DNA of 64,000 bases from Phanerochaete sordida. Lineage: Eukaryota > Basidiomycota > Agaricomycetes > Polyporales > Phanerochaetaceae. The translations under genes were made by a program, and so were the position numbers. Location of the stretch: NCBI GenBank assembly GCA_019973155.2, contig BPQB01000096.1:53483-117482 (forward strand). The letters run 5' to 3'. Under the pieces are notes generated by a model that saw nothing but the letters and a program-made list of their open reading frames with translations, did no database searches and had not been told where the DNA came from. Below are positions 1-11,253 of the stretch, piece by piece (the stretch's first letter is position 1; the number at the start of each line of letters is the position of its first letter).

Positions 1-920
1 TCTCGTGCTTCCTTTGTTGAAGACGGGCAACCACCGCGGACAGAACAAAGCAAGCTGAGTTTCGCTAGACGCCTTCTCCTAATGTGCCACTCCCACCAGA
101 CCTCTGCGCGCGGCGGCGGCTGGAGCGGGAATTCTGGAGATATCGGTGGGCTATTGATTCCTCAAGCATGCCCAGCCCTGACGGACCCTCCACGCAGCCA
201 GAGAGTCCTGTTGTGACAGCATGCAACAGCGACTGACGATGTTGAACGACGCAAAGCTTTCCTGAAACCGTCGGATTATAAGGTAACGCAACAAACGATG
301 CATATCCAGCTCTTACCGCAGCGTAGAAGGGCGCGCTCCGGCTTTCCTAAGCCATCCAGCGAACCTGCGAGTCTGACAATGCTCTTGTGACGCATGTAGA
401 AGGCGTAGGCCCAAGTACCCACCCTCGTAAACGAAGTTCAGCAACATCATGCAGTATCGGCACGATGCCTGTGCCCCACAAGAACGGATACAGAGCTTGC
501 GCGGGCAAAGAAGCCAACAGACTCGCTTTGCTGGAGCTGCCTGCGTCCAAGACCCGGACGCTGTCCTTGCTTTGCGTGACACATCCAATGAGCATCTAGT
601 AGGCCGGTAGGCCGGTCAACTGTGAGCAAATCCGAAGAAAGGATGTTACTTACCCAGATAGATATCTCGTCTCAGAGTCCTGATGAGCCCAGCGAGAGCG
701 CCTTTGGCAGTCGAATGACCGCCATAGGACCTCTGGCAGCGAACACTTGAACCGCTCGCCTCGACCCACGCATCCGCACAGATACGGACGCCCCGCAGCG
801 TGGGGCACGCCAGCCGTCCACCGTCCCCAACAACCCGCCCGGCGTCTCACCCGCCGAACCCATACTTCACCCCAGCCTCCCCCGCTTTCTCCTCCCCATC
901 CCCCAGTCCGCACACCCACG
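1..920. other. No gene recognised
   Basis: This stretch has only short overlapping frames without a signal peptide, recognised domain or convincing splice pattern. The last ~100 bases are C-rich and pyrimidine-rich and lead into the secreted-protein gene at 921, so they probably hold its promoter and leader. Confidence 0.4.
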
Positions 921-1386
921 ATGCTCGCACCCACCACACTCCTCCTCCTACTCGCAACAGCCGCGCTCGCGCAGCTCCCCGCCGAACCGACGCTCAACGC
1001 GCGCTGCCCGCGCCCCGCCGCCGCGTGCGTCGATCTCGTCGAGACCTGCCTCGGGAACGTCGTGCAGCAGGTGCGCCCGCCCCCATCTCGCCTCCCTCTC
1101 GCCTCCCTCCCGCTTCCCCCTCGCCTTCTCTGCGCCGCGCTTACTGGCGCGCAGTATAATCTCTCGACGAACCCGGCGTGCGTGCAGGCGTTTGAGTGTT
1201 TGATTCAGGTGAGCATTTTGGGTGGTGGGGGAGGGGTGGGGTTGTGGTGAGGCTGACAAGGGGGCGCAGGGCGGCCAGCTGTTCGAGCTCGTGTGCTGCA
1301 GCGTGCCCGACTTGTACTTTTGCGCGAAGACGAAGGGGCTGGACTATGCTGCGCTGATGCTGGGGGCGGGGGCGGGTTCAGCGTGA
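921..1386 (+). CDS. Small secreted cysteine-rich protein (8-Cys family)
   Basis: Three exons, 921-1070, 1155-1208 and 1270-1386, join in phase 0 to give about 106 residues. The N-terminus MLAPTTLLLLLATAALA is a clear signal peptide. The mature part has Cys in the order C-x6-C-x6-C in exon 1, NPAC-x5-C in exon 2 and LVCC-x6-C in exon 3. Exon number, phase 0 junctions and Cys order match the genes at 30949, 14105, 7822 and 10738, and the N-terminal module of the fused nuclease at 18174-16121. I know no named domain for it. It is presumably secreted and disulfide-bonded; its function is unknown. Confidence 0.75.
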
Positions 1387-1475
1387 GGGCGGCGGGCGGG
1401 AGAGGTGATGTGTGCTGTTGTTCGTATAGAGAAATGAACGTTGTCGTGGATGGAACGAGAGACGACGGCGTGCGG

Positions 1476-3541
1476 TCACAGCAGCGAGTCCAGCAACTCC
1501 CCAGCCGCATCCCTCGCCGCACCGCCCTCCACCCACAGCCCTCGCATCGCCCCGCGCAACTCTCCAGCCCGCACCCGCATGTACGCCCCGTCCTCCCCGC
1601 ACGCCCTCCCAAACACACCTCGCACCTCCGCCCGCACACCCTGCAGCGTACACCCCGGCACCGCCCCACCCCCGTCACGGTACGCAGGCCGAGTCGCCTG
1701 CGCGCCCGCGCGCACCTCCGCGAGCTCGTACGCGACGCCGAGCTGCGCGAGGTGCCGCGCGTTGAGCGGCGCGTCGGCGCCGAAGGGCCAGCAGATCCTA
1801 TATTGCAATCAGTTGGTTCTAAGTGGTATGGGGAGGGGAGGGGAGGGGAGGCGTACAGAGGGACGCCGGCGCAGAGCGCCTCCGAGACGCTGTTGAACCC
1901 GGCGTGTGTTAGGAACCAGCCTGTCGCCTTGCGCGCGGTCAGCCGGCGCGTGGCGCGGGGAGGAGAGGGGAGGGAGCGTACGGGGTGTGCGAGGATGGCG
2001 CGCTGGGGCGCCCAGGGTGTGAGCAGGGCGAGGCCTGTGGCGGAGAGTTTGTCGGAGATGGTGGAGGGGATGTGCGCGGAGGGCGCGGGGTGGGCGAGGA
2101 TCTGTCGGAACGGTAAGCTGCTGGTGGCGCGCGCAGAGAGTGCATGCGTACGAATGGGATGTGCCGCGCGAGGAGCACGTCGAGCACGGTCCAGAGCCTG
2201 TCGGGCTCGCTCGGCCAGACGAGCGTGCCGAACGAGATCTGCGAGGTGCGGGTCAGGGGGCGGTGCCGCTGGGTGCTGGGCACGCACGTATACGAGGGAC
2301 TGGGGGCCGTGGCGTTGCAGCACGTCGTCCATGAACGTCTCTATCTCTGACATGGTTTCGTCCTGCTGGGATTTGGCGTCGTGCAGTGTCGCGGTGTCGG
2401 GCACCAGCGGGCCGAGCATGTACATCTTCCTGCCCGTCAGCGCGAAGAACGCTTCGAACGCGCGTACAGCCTCCGGGGGCTCGTACAAGGACGTGCTCGC
2501 TGAGAGGAACGCGTCGCAGTCATGAGTCACACTGCAGTAAGGTTGTGTGAGGCAAGAAGTGATACGGCGAATGCAGGCGGACGAACGCGGAGGCGGCTAG
2601 GTGCAGCAGGCCGATAACGTGCAGCTTCCAGATCGGCTAGGGACTATATGTACGAAGCATCAGACCATACAAGACGAAGACTCACCTCCTGCGGGAACAG
2701 CTCGTACTTGTACATCGGCGGGAGCCCCGGCGGGTACAGCACCTCGTCGGTCGGATGCGCGATGGCCTACATATATGCGTCAGCATCCCATCCACCCCAT
2801 CACCAGCCGCAGGCCTACCTCAAGCGCATCACGCATATGCTCCCTCCCGTGCTCAGCGACGTACTCGTCCACGCGCCGCCGCAGCGCGCCGCGGCTGTCC
2901 GCGCCGAACGGGCCAAAGAGCGTGTACGACGCCGCGAGCGACGCGGGGCCCGAGGCCCAGATCGGCGTCGCCGGGGCGAGGCGGCGCGCACTCTCCATGT
3001 GCTTGTGCCCGTGAATCTGCATGCGCGGGTAAGCGGGGGATGTGCGGCAGCGAGCGGCGGGCGGCGAACGCGCACGTCGACGATGAGCGCGGCGGGCGGC
3101 GCGAGCGCGGGGAGCGACTGCTGTGTCGCCGCACAGGGAACTGGCGCCGCCTTGGCGAGTGCAGCAAAAGCTGCTTCGAACGAGGTGTGGATCGTCGCGG
3201 CGTCCAGAGGGTTCCGTTCGTTGTATGCCAGCCCGACGACTCTGCGCGCGTGTCAGCGGGGCGGCGGTGCGCAGCACGAGGGCTGTACCGGATGCGGCCC
3301 GCGAGCTCGGCGTCGGAGTAGCCCAGGGCGTGCAGTATCTCGGCAGAGACTTGGCCGTGCTGGTAGCTCGAGGTGAGGAACGTGATGTCGACGTCGCGCA
3401 GCGCGACGAGCCGCGCCGCCAGCACGCAGAGCGGGCGCACGTGGCCTGGCGAGGCGCTATCAGCAGCCGGTGCAGAGCCACAGGGGGAAGAGGCGTACCC
3501 CATGCGGTGTGTGCGACGATGGCGATGTGCAAGGGCGGCAT
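1476..3541 (-). CDS. UDP-glycosyltransferase (GT1 family)
   Basis: Ten introns give about 520 residues, the usual size for fungal GT1 enzymes. The N-terminal acceptor domain begins MPPLHIAIVAHTAWGHVRPL, where the GHVxPL motif is split by the first intron (3498-3446). The C-terminal donor domain has SFGTLVWP followed by the PSPG-like sugar-nucleotide box: WAPQRAILAHP, then TGWFLTHAGFNSVSEAL, then GVPLICWPFGADAPLNAR. The box spans three exons and ends in the exon terminating at 1476. No signal peptide or C-terminal membrane anchor is seen, so a cytosolic enzyme glycosylating a small lipophilic acceptor is likely; the substrate cannot be read. One intron (near 2555-2522) would be only ~34 nt and that junction is the least certain. 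Confidence 0.85.
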
Positions 3542-3968
3542 GGTCTCGCAGAGGGGAAGAGACAGCGTCTGCGGAAAGTCTGAATGGCGAAGCCTTGGCT
3601 CGTGGGAGTTCCCGGTGTGGAGGCACACTAGCGGACACGTATGCGTGCGCGAGTAGAAGAAAGTCCAGGATGCATTCGGATCCTCTGTGGCGTTCTGAGC
3701 GAGTAGACTAGCTGGACGTTGGTCGGGAGAGCAAAGCGGCGGACGCGTGAAACGTTGATGCGCCTGTGCTCCAAATCGGGAAAGCGTCGGGAGTGATCCC
3801 GCTAGCTCCGTTTTTGAGAGCATCCGTGCTTCGACTGCGACCACCACCTGCCGGCTCTTCTCCTCACTGGGTCACGGACTCAGTCAACACATCCGCACCT
3901 CCACTCTCGTAATTCACATCACTCACGCGAAGACGCGGGTTTACGGCGCGCTTCACGCGACTGCAAGC

Positions 3969-6158
3969 ATGGCCTCTCCTCCTGGCGCGCTCCCTGCCAA
4001 CCCGAGCGAGCTGCACGCGTACGCGTTCGCCAATGCGTGTCTGCGCGTGTACACCATCGTCTCGCTGCGCGACCGCCTCCGCCGCGACGCGGAGACCCTG
4101 ACCGAGGCCTCGCGCGGGCTCCACTGGGAAATGGTGCGTGCAGCCCCCGCGTGCACCGCGGGACGTGCTCACGCGCCGCAGGCAGCGCTCTTCGACCACC
4201 TCTCGACGTGCAAGATGTTCGGGCCCGTGCCGATCCCGACTGCCGTCGTCCCGATGCTGACACACTACACGAATCTGTACGCGACGAACCCGAACCCGAC
4301 CGTCGACATCCAGGCCTTTCCGTTCGAGTACAACGAGTACATGGAGGGCAGAGACCATCAGATACAGGGAAACAAGTGGTGGGATGCGCTCCTTGGTGCG
4401 TCTGCTATGCTCTCTGGCGGTCGCGTGGCTCCTGACTCGCGCACCAGACCCTGCCAGCGTACCACAAGCACCACCATGTTAGGCCTTTTGGACTGAACTC
4501 ATGCGAAGGCGGCTGATATCTTTGTAGCACAGTTTACTCAGCAAGATCCTTCTCACTCTACAGATCAGCAGCAGCCCAACGGCGACGCTCAGCTTCCTCC
4601 GCAGCCCACGTCGACAGACAACCTCGATGTCCTACCGCCGGCCCCTGACCCCATGCAAAGTCTACAGGAAGAACTCGCACGGCAGCTGACCCAAGTACCG
4701 CAGTCAGCGCCCGCGCAAGATCAATCTCAACTCGCCACACCGCTGAGCACCGCCGCGAACCCACACGCCCCCTACCTCGCCGTCACCCAAACCCCGACCT
4801 CCACCACCTCCACCACCACACCCCACGCGCCCGCCGCCCCGCCGCCCACAGCCGAACCGCACTTCATCCCCTACCAGCCGCCCCCCGGACAGCAGCCCGC
4901 ACCAGCCGCACCAGCCGCACCCTCCGCGTCGACCGTCGCCGCCGTCGCCGCGGCGCGCAGGCCCGCGATCCTCGCGCCGCCCGTCAAGGCGCCGCGCCAG
5001 CGCAAGAAGTCGGTCAAAACGAGCGAGTTCGTCGACGAAGACCCGCGCCCGGACGCCGCGTCGGTGTCGCAGGGGCCCGCGGCGCAAGCCCCGGCACCCG
5101 TCGCAGGGCAGAGCCAGGCGCAACCGCCGCAGACGGGCTCTGCAGAGAAGGACGGCACAAGCGAGACCGCGTCGCACGCCCAGAAGAAACGCGCCCCCGA
5201 GAACATCAAGCCCGAGGACTACACGAAGGAACACGTGAGTCCCCCCCCCCCCTCCGCGGCCCCTCCGCGACCACCGCTGACAGCGCCCCAGGACGGCGCG
5301 GCGGCGTGCGGCAGCTGCAGGACGCACGCGCGCACGTGCCGCACGGCGCGCGACGGCCGCCTCCGGCGCTGCCTCGAGTGCCGCATGCGCCAGGCCAGGT
5401 GTGTCTGGCCTGTGCCCGCGGGTGCCGCGCCAGAGACGAACGGTGCTGCGCCCGTGCCCGCGCCCGTGCCCGTGTCCGCTGGCGATGCGCAGGCGCTACC
5501 ACAATCCGCACCGCAAAACGAACCGCAAAACGAACCAGCGCAGGACCAGCCAGCGCACGCGCCGCAAGACGCGCCACGCGCCTCGCCCGCATGCGCCGCC
5601 GCGACCGGCCCCGCCCGCCTCGTCGCCGAGGTCGTCGTCACGCCGGCACGGCGGCCGAAACGCAAGGCGGCCGAGATCAGCGCGGGGCCCTCAGCCAAAC
5701 GCAGCACGCGTCTGCGCGCGCGCGAGGAGGACGCGTCGCCTCTGCCTTCCGGTACGCCCCCCTTCCCCATCCCCCATCCTCTATGAGTGCTGATGTGAAA
5801 GGTAGAGGGTGTAGAGGGTGTAGAACTTGAAGAAGGGGAAGGGGGCTTCGAGGCACGCCTCGCACGCGCACACGGCGAGGGCTACGTGCGCGCGCGCCTC
5901 GCGCTGCTCGTCGACATGGCGCGCACCGCCGAGATGCGCCTCGCGGATGTCCTTGGCCGGGTTGCGCGCCTCGAAGATGCGAATGAGCGCTTGGAGGGGA
6001 TGGTGAAGGCGCTCGGCGCTGCCCCGCCCGCGGCGACTGTGGGCACCGGTGCTGCTGGCTCGGGGGCGGGGGCGGAGGGTGTGGGGGAGGGGGAGGTGGG
6101 GACGGTGGGGGCGGGTGGGAAGAGGACGAGGACGAGGAGCAGTCCGCGGAAGAGGTGA
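3969..6158 (+). CDS. Putative Zn2Cys6-cluster regulatory protein with C-terminal coiled coil
   Basis: Exon 1 is 3969-4133, exon 2 starts at 4182, and the stop is at 6156-6158. The N-terminal ~120 residues are a compact, mostly helical segment of unknown family containing FDHLSTCKMFGPVPIP and NKWWDALL. A long Pro/Ala/Gln-rich disordered region follows, with a basic stretch RQRKKSVKTSEF. Near 5305-5400 lies C-x2-C-x6-C-x10-C-x2-C-x6-C, which fits fungal Zn(II)2Cys6 spacing. The last exon (from ~5806) encodes an acidic start, then a heptad-like helix (RARLALLVDM...LGRVARLEDANERLEGM) and an Arg-rich tail. A nuclear DNA-binding protein is the simplest inference. The central position of the cluster is unusual, since it is normally N-terminal. 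Confidence 0.6.
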
Positions 6159-6231
6159 AGGAGGATGGTTTTGTAGTTTGTTTGGTGTTGGTCGTCGTCA
6201 ATTGCTTCATTTTCTTGCTCCCGTCGGTTAC

Positions 6232-6640
6232 TTAGGTTTTGAGAAGGCACTGATATTCCACGACGGTCTGTACATTCTTCACGTAATATTTACTGAAGAC
6301 AAACGCGGTACAGATCGTGCACCATGCCCAGCTTTTCCTATAGACGTCTGTTCGACAATTCGAAATCTCGGAAAACCTTGGGCCTTGGGCAGACGGGCAG
6401 CGCGCGGAGACACCGTACTCGATGCACGGCGGGCTCGAAAACCTAGGTTTCTGCTCAGGGCCACACCGTTAGCGGAGAACAAGTCGGGAAAGCGACGCGA
6501 CGCACGGCCTTCAAGCACTGCGCCGCGAGCTTCCCGCAGTCGACCGCCGCGGCATCGGCGTCGCGCGCGAGCGGCTGCGCGGCGGGGACCGCGAGGGCCG
6601 TCGCTGCGAGGAGAAGGGCGAGGAGGGTGTGCTTGAGCAT
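6232..6640 (-). CDS. Small secreted cysteine-rich protein (3' structure unresolved)
   Basis: Exon 1 (6640 to about 6506) encodes MLKHTLLALLLAATALAVPA, a signal peptide, then QPLARD, a likely processing site, and the motif DCGKLAAQCLKA that ends exon 1 in sister genes. A GTGCGT donor follows in phase 0. Reading on from an acceptor near 6455 gives SSPPCIEYGVSARC, which resembles the second-exon Cys pair of the family, and an open frame to TAA at 6232. The last intron is not clear, so the C-terminus is tentative. Confidence 0.5.
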
Positions 6641-6859
6641 TTGACGCGATGTGGTGAGTCTGGTGAATCTGCTTTGGCAAGAGGGCGTGCTGAAGCTTAT
6701 ATATTTTGTGAGGAGACGTGCATTACGATGTACGTCGGGAAGCCCACCGTCGCTCCGTCGCGTCCGGGCGTGCGGATGCAGCAAGCGCGTTCGGGTCCGC
6801 TACGCGTCGGGGCGAGGCTCACGCGCTTTGCTCGTGCCGAGGTGATGATATGACTTGAC

Positions 6860-7490
6860 TGGTCGTCCGTATTTCCTATTAATTCTTCGTTGTAGGATGG
6901 CGTTGGTGTTTCAAGAAACATCGCATCAGCGCGGACGGTTCCTATAATTCCAAACGCATACCAGCTGCGGTGTCCGTTTCTACATCCGTGTGGGCTGCGT
7001 AAGAATCGGGCCTGGGCTTTCGGCTCCATCAAAGCACGGACCGACTTACAATCGCCTTCCAGGAAGCTGTAGGCCTCGAGCACATCCTTCCTTCCAGGTG
7101 TAGGAGCCGAACTCAACCACGCGTCTCCAGCATATACGAATGAAGACGAGAGGGGACCCAAAAGGTGAGCGTGTTGCTCTATATCTCTTGATCTGTTTGG
7201 GGACTGCGGACACGCTGGCGGCTGTGCGTGGAGAGATCGAGAGGGCAGTGGCATGCGGTGCAGACAGGGCGCGAAAGTGCTCAGGCTCCGTAGAGTGTCC
7301 AAGGAATTTTAAGTTGAGAAACGCACGGCGACGGAGCTATTCGATACGTTGAACTAGCGGAGGCACCTAGCACGCGCACACCAATATACAGTAGGTTTCC
7401 TGACAATAGTTAAGGAAATCCCGATTCTGCTTTCATCGCACGTCTCATTATGCCCCGGCAGCGCTGAACGACCCCCAACCTCTTCCTCAA
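6860..7490. other. No gene recognised
   Basis: The longest frame here is a ~200-codon minus-strand frame (7302-6697) that overlaps the promoter of the gene at 6640. It has no signal peptide and no recognisable domain. I treat the stretch as intergenic. Confidence 0.35.
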
Positions 7491-7822
7491 TCATCTGTCC
7501 CTCCGACGCACGCAACGAGCTAGGACAGACGCAGGTCAGTACACTGGCACGCAAGCCACAGCTAGCGTGCGCAAGACATACGGTGTCGATAGGACAGGTC
7601 GTGACCGCGAGGCAGTCCGAGAAGTCCGCCTGTTCAAGTCGTCAGCGTAAGCACAGTGAAGAGCTCGAGGATGCGTACGGCCGTCGCGCTCGCGACACAG
7701 GTGCTGAGGGCCGTCAGGCAGGTAGCTAGGCAGGGCGGGACTTGGCGTGCGACGTGCTCTGTGGTCGGCGCGCTGAGCGCGATAGCGACGAGCAGAAAGA
7801 GAGTAGTGATGCGTGCGAGCAT
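7491..7822 (-). CDS. Small secreted cysteine-rich protein (8-Cys family, reduced Cys set)
   Basis: Three exons joined in phase 0 encode about 74 residues. Exon 1 carries the signal peptide MLARITTLFLLVAIALS, a monobasic HVARQ processing site and C-x3-C-x6-C. Exon 2 is ADFSDCLAVTTCPIDT. Exon 3 is LVACVGGTDD, ending TGA at 7493-7491. It keeps the family exon layout but has only one Cys in exon 3 instead of the CC...C group, so one disulfide is probably missing. A conserved upstream block lies at 8166-8190. Confidence 0.75.
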
Positions 7823-8165
7823 GGTTTCAGATGTTTGGGGATGGTGTGGGGTGCTGAAGAGAGCTCCTGATGGCAGGGGAGGCTCGGATGGTGTTTATGT
7901 ATTGTTACGCCTACGCTAAGTGTTCCGAGAACCGCAAGAGGCAGTGTGCGCGTCGTCCCAGTCGTTAATACCCATTTGCCTCTGCAGCGATTTGTCAACA
8001 GAGACTGGACCTCCCGTTTGCCTAGTCTATGAGGGTTGCTTTACCTTCTCTCGGCACAAGAAGGGAAGCATGTACAAAGGGAGCTCGGGCTCCCGTTCGG
8101 GCTGCATAACAGCTTCCCCTCCGAAGGGCGATGATTGCATGCAAGACTTCTCTGCCTCTGATATC

Positions 8166-8190
8166 CTTCTAACACCACGGTAACGCCACG
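8166..8190. promoter_or_regulatory. Conserved upstream block of cysteine-rich genes (copy 1)
   Basis: CTTCTAACACCACGGTAACG followed by CCACG lies ~345 bp upstream of the start at 7822. Close relatives lie at 9366-9390, 11030-11054 and, reversed, 19633-19615. In all four cases the block has the same orientation relative to the gene it precedes. Confidence 0.5.
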
Positions 8191-8783
8191 ATATTCTCGT
8201 GCGCGTCATACGCCGGAAACTCTGCGCGAGGCGTAGCGTGCTATTGCGCGCATATGGACATCATGCATCGTCGTATGAAGAGTGCAGTGCGCGCATGGCC
8301 GATCCGCATCGTGTCAAGCTTCGATTCGGCACATAAGCCATCTTATGATGCGCTCAATGCCCGATGGGCTTACGGTGCTTGCGCAGATTGTATGGTACGA
8401 AAGCGAGGAATAGAAGACTTATCACTCGTGCGCTTCACAAACTTACGTTACTACTACAGGACGAGAATAGTGAACGAATATGGGAAAGCCGCTCATTTAT
8501 GTATCAAAAATAGCGGCGGGTTGGTGCGCCTGTGCTGTGTTGGGGAAGACGATGACCTAAGATGCATAAATCAAGAGCCCGTATGCTCGCAAATCTTCAT
8601 ATTCTCGACGGAAATTCAAGACGTGCGCGCATCAGAGGCCGTTGTAGAGCTTTATACAGGATGCGCCGCTACGACTCAGGCTACTACGGGCAGAAACATC
8701 CTCAAATTCTCTTCAGCATCCCTTAGACACCCGGAAGACCCGTGAGACTCGGGAGACCCGGAAGGCCCGAAAGATCGAGGCAG
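8191..8783. other. Intergenic; one long unassigned frame and a short GACCCG repeat
   Basis: A 163-codon plus-strand frame (8254-8745) has no signal peptide, domain or splice context and could arise by chance. From about 8728 to 8775 there is a run of imperfect GAGACCCGGAAG-like units (four GACCCG/GGCCCG steps). I see no other structure. Confidence 0.35.
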
Positions 8784-9135
8784 TCAAGAATCGAGGGCAG
8801 CTAAAATGCGAGTCTGAGCACCTAATTTACGGAAAGCCGTATAGACATGGGGAACGCACGTCGGCTGAGGGGCAGGCCGCTTCTAGGCAGCTAGTAAAGA
8901 CGGTAACCGGGGTGGTGGTTGTCTATCGAGCAGCATCGTTGAGCACAGATCGCGACCAGGCTAATGCACTCACGCTTACCGTTCCACTAGAGGTGAGATC
9001 GAGGCACGCGAGAGCACTGGTCAAGCAAGACGCGTCGCAGCCGGTAGGAGGAGTTGCCCGTGCTGCGGGCTGCGCAGCCGGCACGGCGAGAGCTGTACCA
9101 GCGAGCAGAAGGAAGAGCGAAGTGCGCATGAGCAT
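8784..9135 (-). CDS. Small secreted cysteine-rich protein (3' exons tentative)
   Basis: Exon 1 starts at 9135 (MLMRTSLF) or at the second ATG, 9129. It encodes a signal peptide ending near GTALAVPA, a QPAARA processing site and C-x3-C-x6-C (GCDASCLTSALACLD). It ends in phase 0 at a GTAAGC donor near 8980, as in its sisters. An acceptor at about 8894 opens a frame containing PTCVPHVY and ending TGA at 8786-8784, but the Cys pair expected in exon 2 is not obvious. The 3' part may be mis-spliced by me or degenerate. TATATATA lies at 9193-9200, ~60 bp upstream. Confidence 0.5.
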
Positions 9136-9192
9136 AGCAATGAGATGTAACGCTGCGGATAAAAGTGCAACAGCCCGGTGGCGAGAGGTCTG

Positions 9193-9200
9193 TATATATA
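9193..9200 (-). promoter_or_regulatory. TATA box for the gene at 9135
   Basis: TATATATA sits about 58-65 bp upstream of the start codon at 9135, the same spacing as the TATA-like runs before the nuclease genes at 14801, 29559 and 32503. Confidence 0.5.
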
Positions 9201-9365
9201 GCAGGGGATCAGCGGCACATGGACATCGCTCTACTGTCTTCAGTCGTCGTACCCGCTCTAGCTACCCCGCCGATGCAAGCAGATCTTCTCCAAAAATGTG
9301 CGCTCAAATATGTCTTGCAAGAGCCCATTCTGCTCGACATCGGATAGCTTCCCTGCTGCGATGGT

Positions 9366-9390
9366 CTTCTAACACCGTCGTAGTGCCACG
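9366..9390. promoter_or_regulatory. Conserved upstream block of cysteine-rich genes (copy 2)
   Basis: CTTCTAACACCGTCGTAGTG followed by CCACG lies ~230 bp upstream of the start at 9135 and matches the blocks at 8166, 11030 and 19633-19615. Confidence 0.5.
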
Positions 9391-9479
9391 GAAACGTTGT
9401 AAACCGCTGGAAGGATTCCATCCCGAGTGTCGTCCTATTCTCGGATTCGATCACGTTGAGGCGTGCACATTTCAGTAGC

Positions 9480-10313
9480 GGGATAACTGTTCCAACGATA
9501 CTCTGGCGCCACAGACAATCACGGTCGGCGCATAGTCCGAATGCGTAGTGAAATATCTGCATGTGACTGATTGCAGCCACTTCGCCTGTTTTTGTTGAAA
9601 TACTCACCATATCCGCTGGCCAGAAGTCCCTGTCGCGAGTTGACACGTCTCCGCAGTATACGGTCATGCCGTCACGATGTGGTCGTCAACACGCTGTTTA
9701 CGACCGCGGACGAGCACCGTCGCAGCGGAGCTCCTCCACTGACTCCGCGCCCTAACACCTGGTCATGCCACATTTGTATCGGTTTACTAGGTCCGTGGGC
9801 TGTCAAAAGCTTGTGGCAGATGCTAAAAAGTCCCAAGTAAGGAGCCTGTCAGCATGAGTCCGAGGCAATATGCGCGACTATCGCTGGCATGGTTTTTGTA
9901 CTGGATGTTGGGGCTTAATGCGGAGGAGAAAACTCAATCACATGTGCATCCACGGAGGTGTCATCGTTCCAGCCCGTCTGACGATACGGCCATTAGCAAA
10001 ACACAGTGGCACGTTCACGGACTGTGTCAGCGGGGTAGCTGGGAGACGGGCCATAATCAACGATGGAGCACCGATAAAGCTCAGTGCGAAGTGTATCTCG
10101 AGCGCGCGCGAGGCATAGCAGCGGTAGGGAGTAACATATGTCGGTACCCAGGATTATTTTCAAACGCATACAAAATTCAGCCTGTGTAGCCCGTACTACT
10201 CCTCGAAATAACCTCGATACAGAAACACTCAGCGCGCGTCGCAGTGTGCACGATTCCCACCAAACTACTGCTGCTGCTCCCGCGAGTGTCCTTAGCCTTC
10301 TTCAGAGGTCGCT
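9480..10313. other. No gene recognised
   Basis: Only short frames of near-random composition are present, with base composition less GC-rich than the coding regions. I find no signal peptide, nuclease motif or Cys-family motif on either strand. Confidence 0.35.
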
Positions 10314-10738
10314 CTAGAGACCGGTCAGGGGATCGGTCGGGCCGAGGCCACTAAGGATACCGCTCTGAAGGCATCCGATGACGACACCAGAGCTAGCCTG
10401 AAGGGCGCCGTAGTCAGCACAGCGCGCATGTAGAGCTACTATATGAAGTGGCACATACACCAGTGGCCGCACAGGTGGCAATGTTGTCGATGCAGCTCGT
10501 CGCGGCCTGCGGGTTCTGCGGCTATGGCGGGGCATCGGTCAGCGCACGGCATGGAAAGAAAATGCTGAGCACGTACGTCGGTGAGCGCGGCACTGGTCAA
10601 GCACGCCTGGGCGGCATCGTAGCAGTCCAGCGGTATCGTGTCGCAGGTGTCGGGCGTGGCGCGGCGAGCGTGCGGGCCAGTCGGCGTGGCGAGAGCCATA
10701 CCAGCGATGGCGAGGAGGAGGGCAGTGCGCGTGAACAT
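10314..10738 (-). CDS. Small secreted cysteine-rich protein (8-Cys family)
   Basis: Three phase-0 exons encode about 100 residues. Exon 1 has the signal peptide MFTRTALLLAIAGMALA, a dibasic PHARRA processing site and C-x6-C-x6-C. Exon 2 is NPQAATSCIDNIATCAATG. Exon 3 has one Cys (VVIGCLQSG) and ends TAG at 10316-10314. It is a close relative of the gene at 19952: the proteins share layout and a long upstream stretch around GACGTGGCGTAG...CTTCCCCGC is also similar. Confidence 0.75.
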
Positions 10739-11029
10739 GGTAGGCGGAGCTGATTTGTGGACGGCGGAGAAAATGAGGGAACGGCGTGCAGAGACAGAGC
10801 TTTTATACGCGAATGTTGCGTTCTCTGCAGCTCGTGGAGGCGGCGTACCGCTGACAGACTTGACGGACTTCGCAGCTCTCCATCGTCGCGTCCGCTCTGC
10901 CTTCCATGGCAGTAATACCTCGACCCAATGTATTGAGCAAGCGAGTTGCCTGTGTTGTTCACCGTGGCATGCAGGAGACTGTGTTACTCGGCAGTACGAC
11001 GTGGCGTAGGGCTTCCCCGCTTCGCCGTG

Positions 11030-11054
11030 CTTCTAACGCCCTCGTAACGCCATA
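11030..11054. promoter_or_regulatory. Conserved upstream block of cysteine-rich genes (copy 3)
   Basis: CTTCTAACGCCCTCGTAACG followed by CCATA lies ~290 bp upstream of the start at 10738. Just before it, at ~10998-11020, is GACGTGGCGTAGGGCTTCCC, which recurs reversed at ~19670-19650 before the gene at 19952. Confidence 0.55.
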
Positions 11055-11253
11055 CGCCGCGCACGTCCGTGCCGCTTGCCAGTTTCGCTTACTGAAACAT
11101 ATCCAGAGGCAGAAATTCAGCTATCTTATTTGCGTACATGAAACCTCGTTGTTCGTATCCGACGATAAGTGTCTGTGCGCTCCGTGTGGCGGGACATCCC
11201 AAAGCTCGCGCACGTCACATAGAACGCCTCAATGATGCTAGAACACAACGGTG

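Noticed and set aside
1205..2530. Long uninterrupted minus-strand frame of 441 codons
   Set aside because: Only its first part is real glycosyltransferase exon; the rest runs through introns in the wrong frame, since the PSPG box needs splicing.
6697..7302. 201-codon minus-strand frame
   Set aside because: Overlaps the promoter of the secreted gene at 6640, has no recognisable domain and unremarkable composition.
8254..8745. 163-codon plus-strand frame
   Set aside because: Length is within chance for this much sequence; no signal peptide, domain, TATA box or introns.
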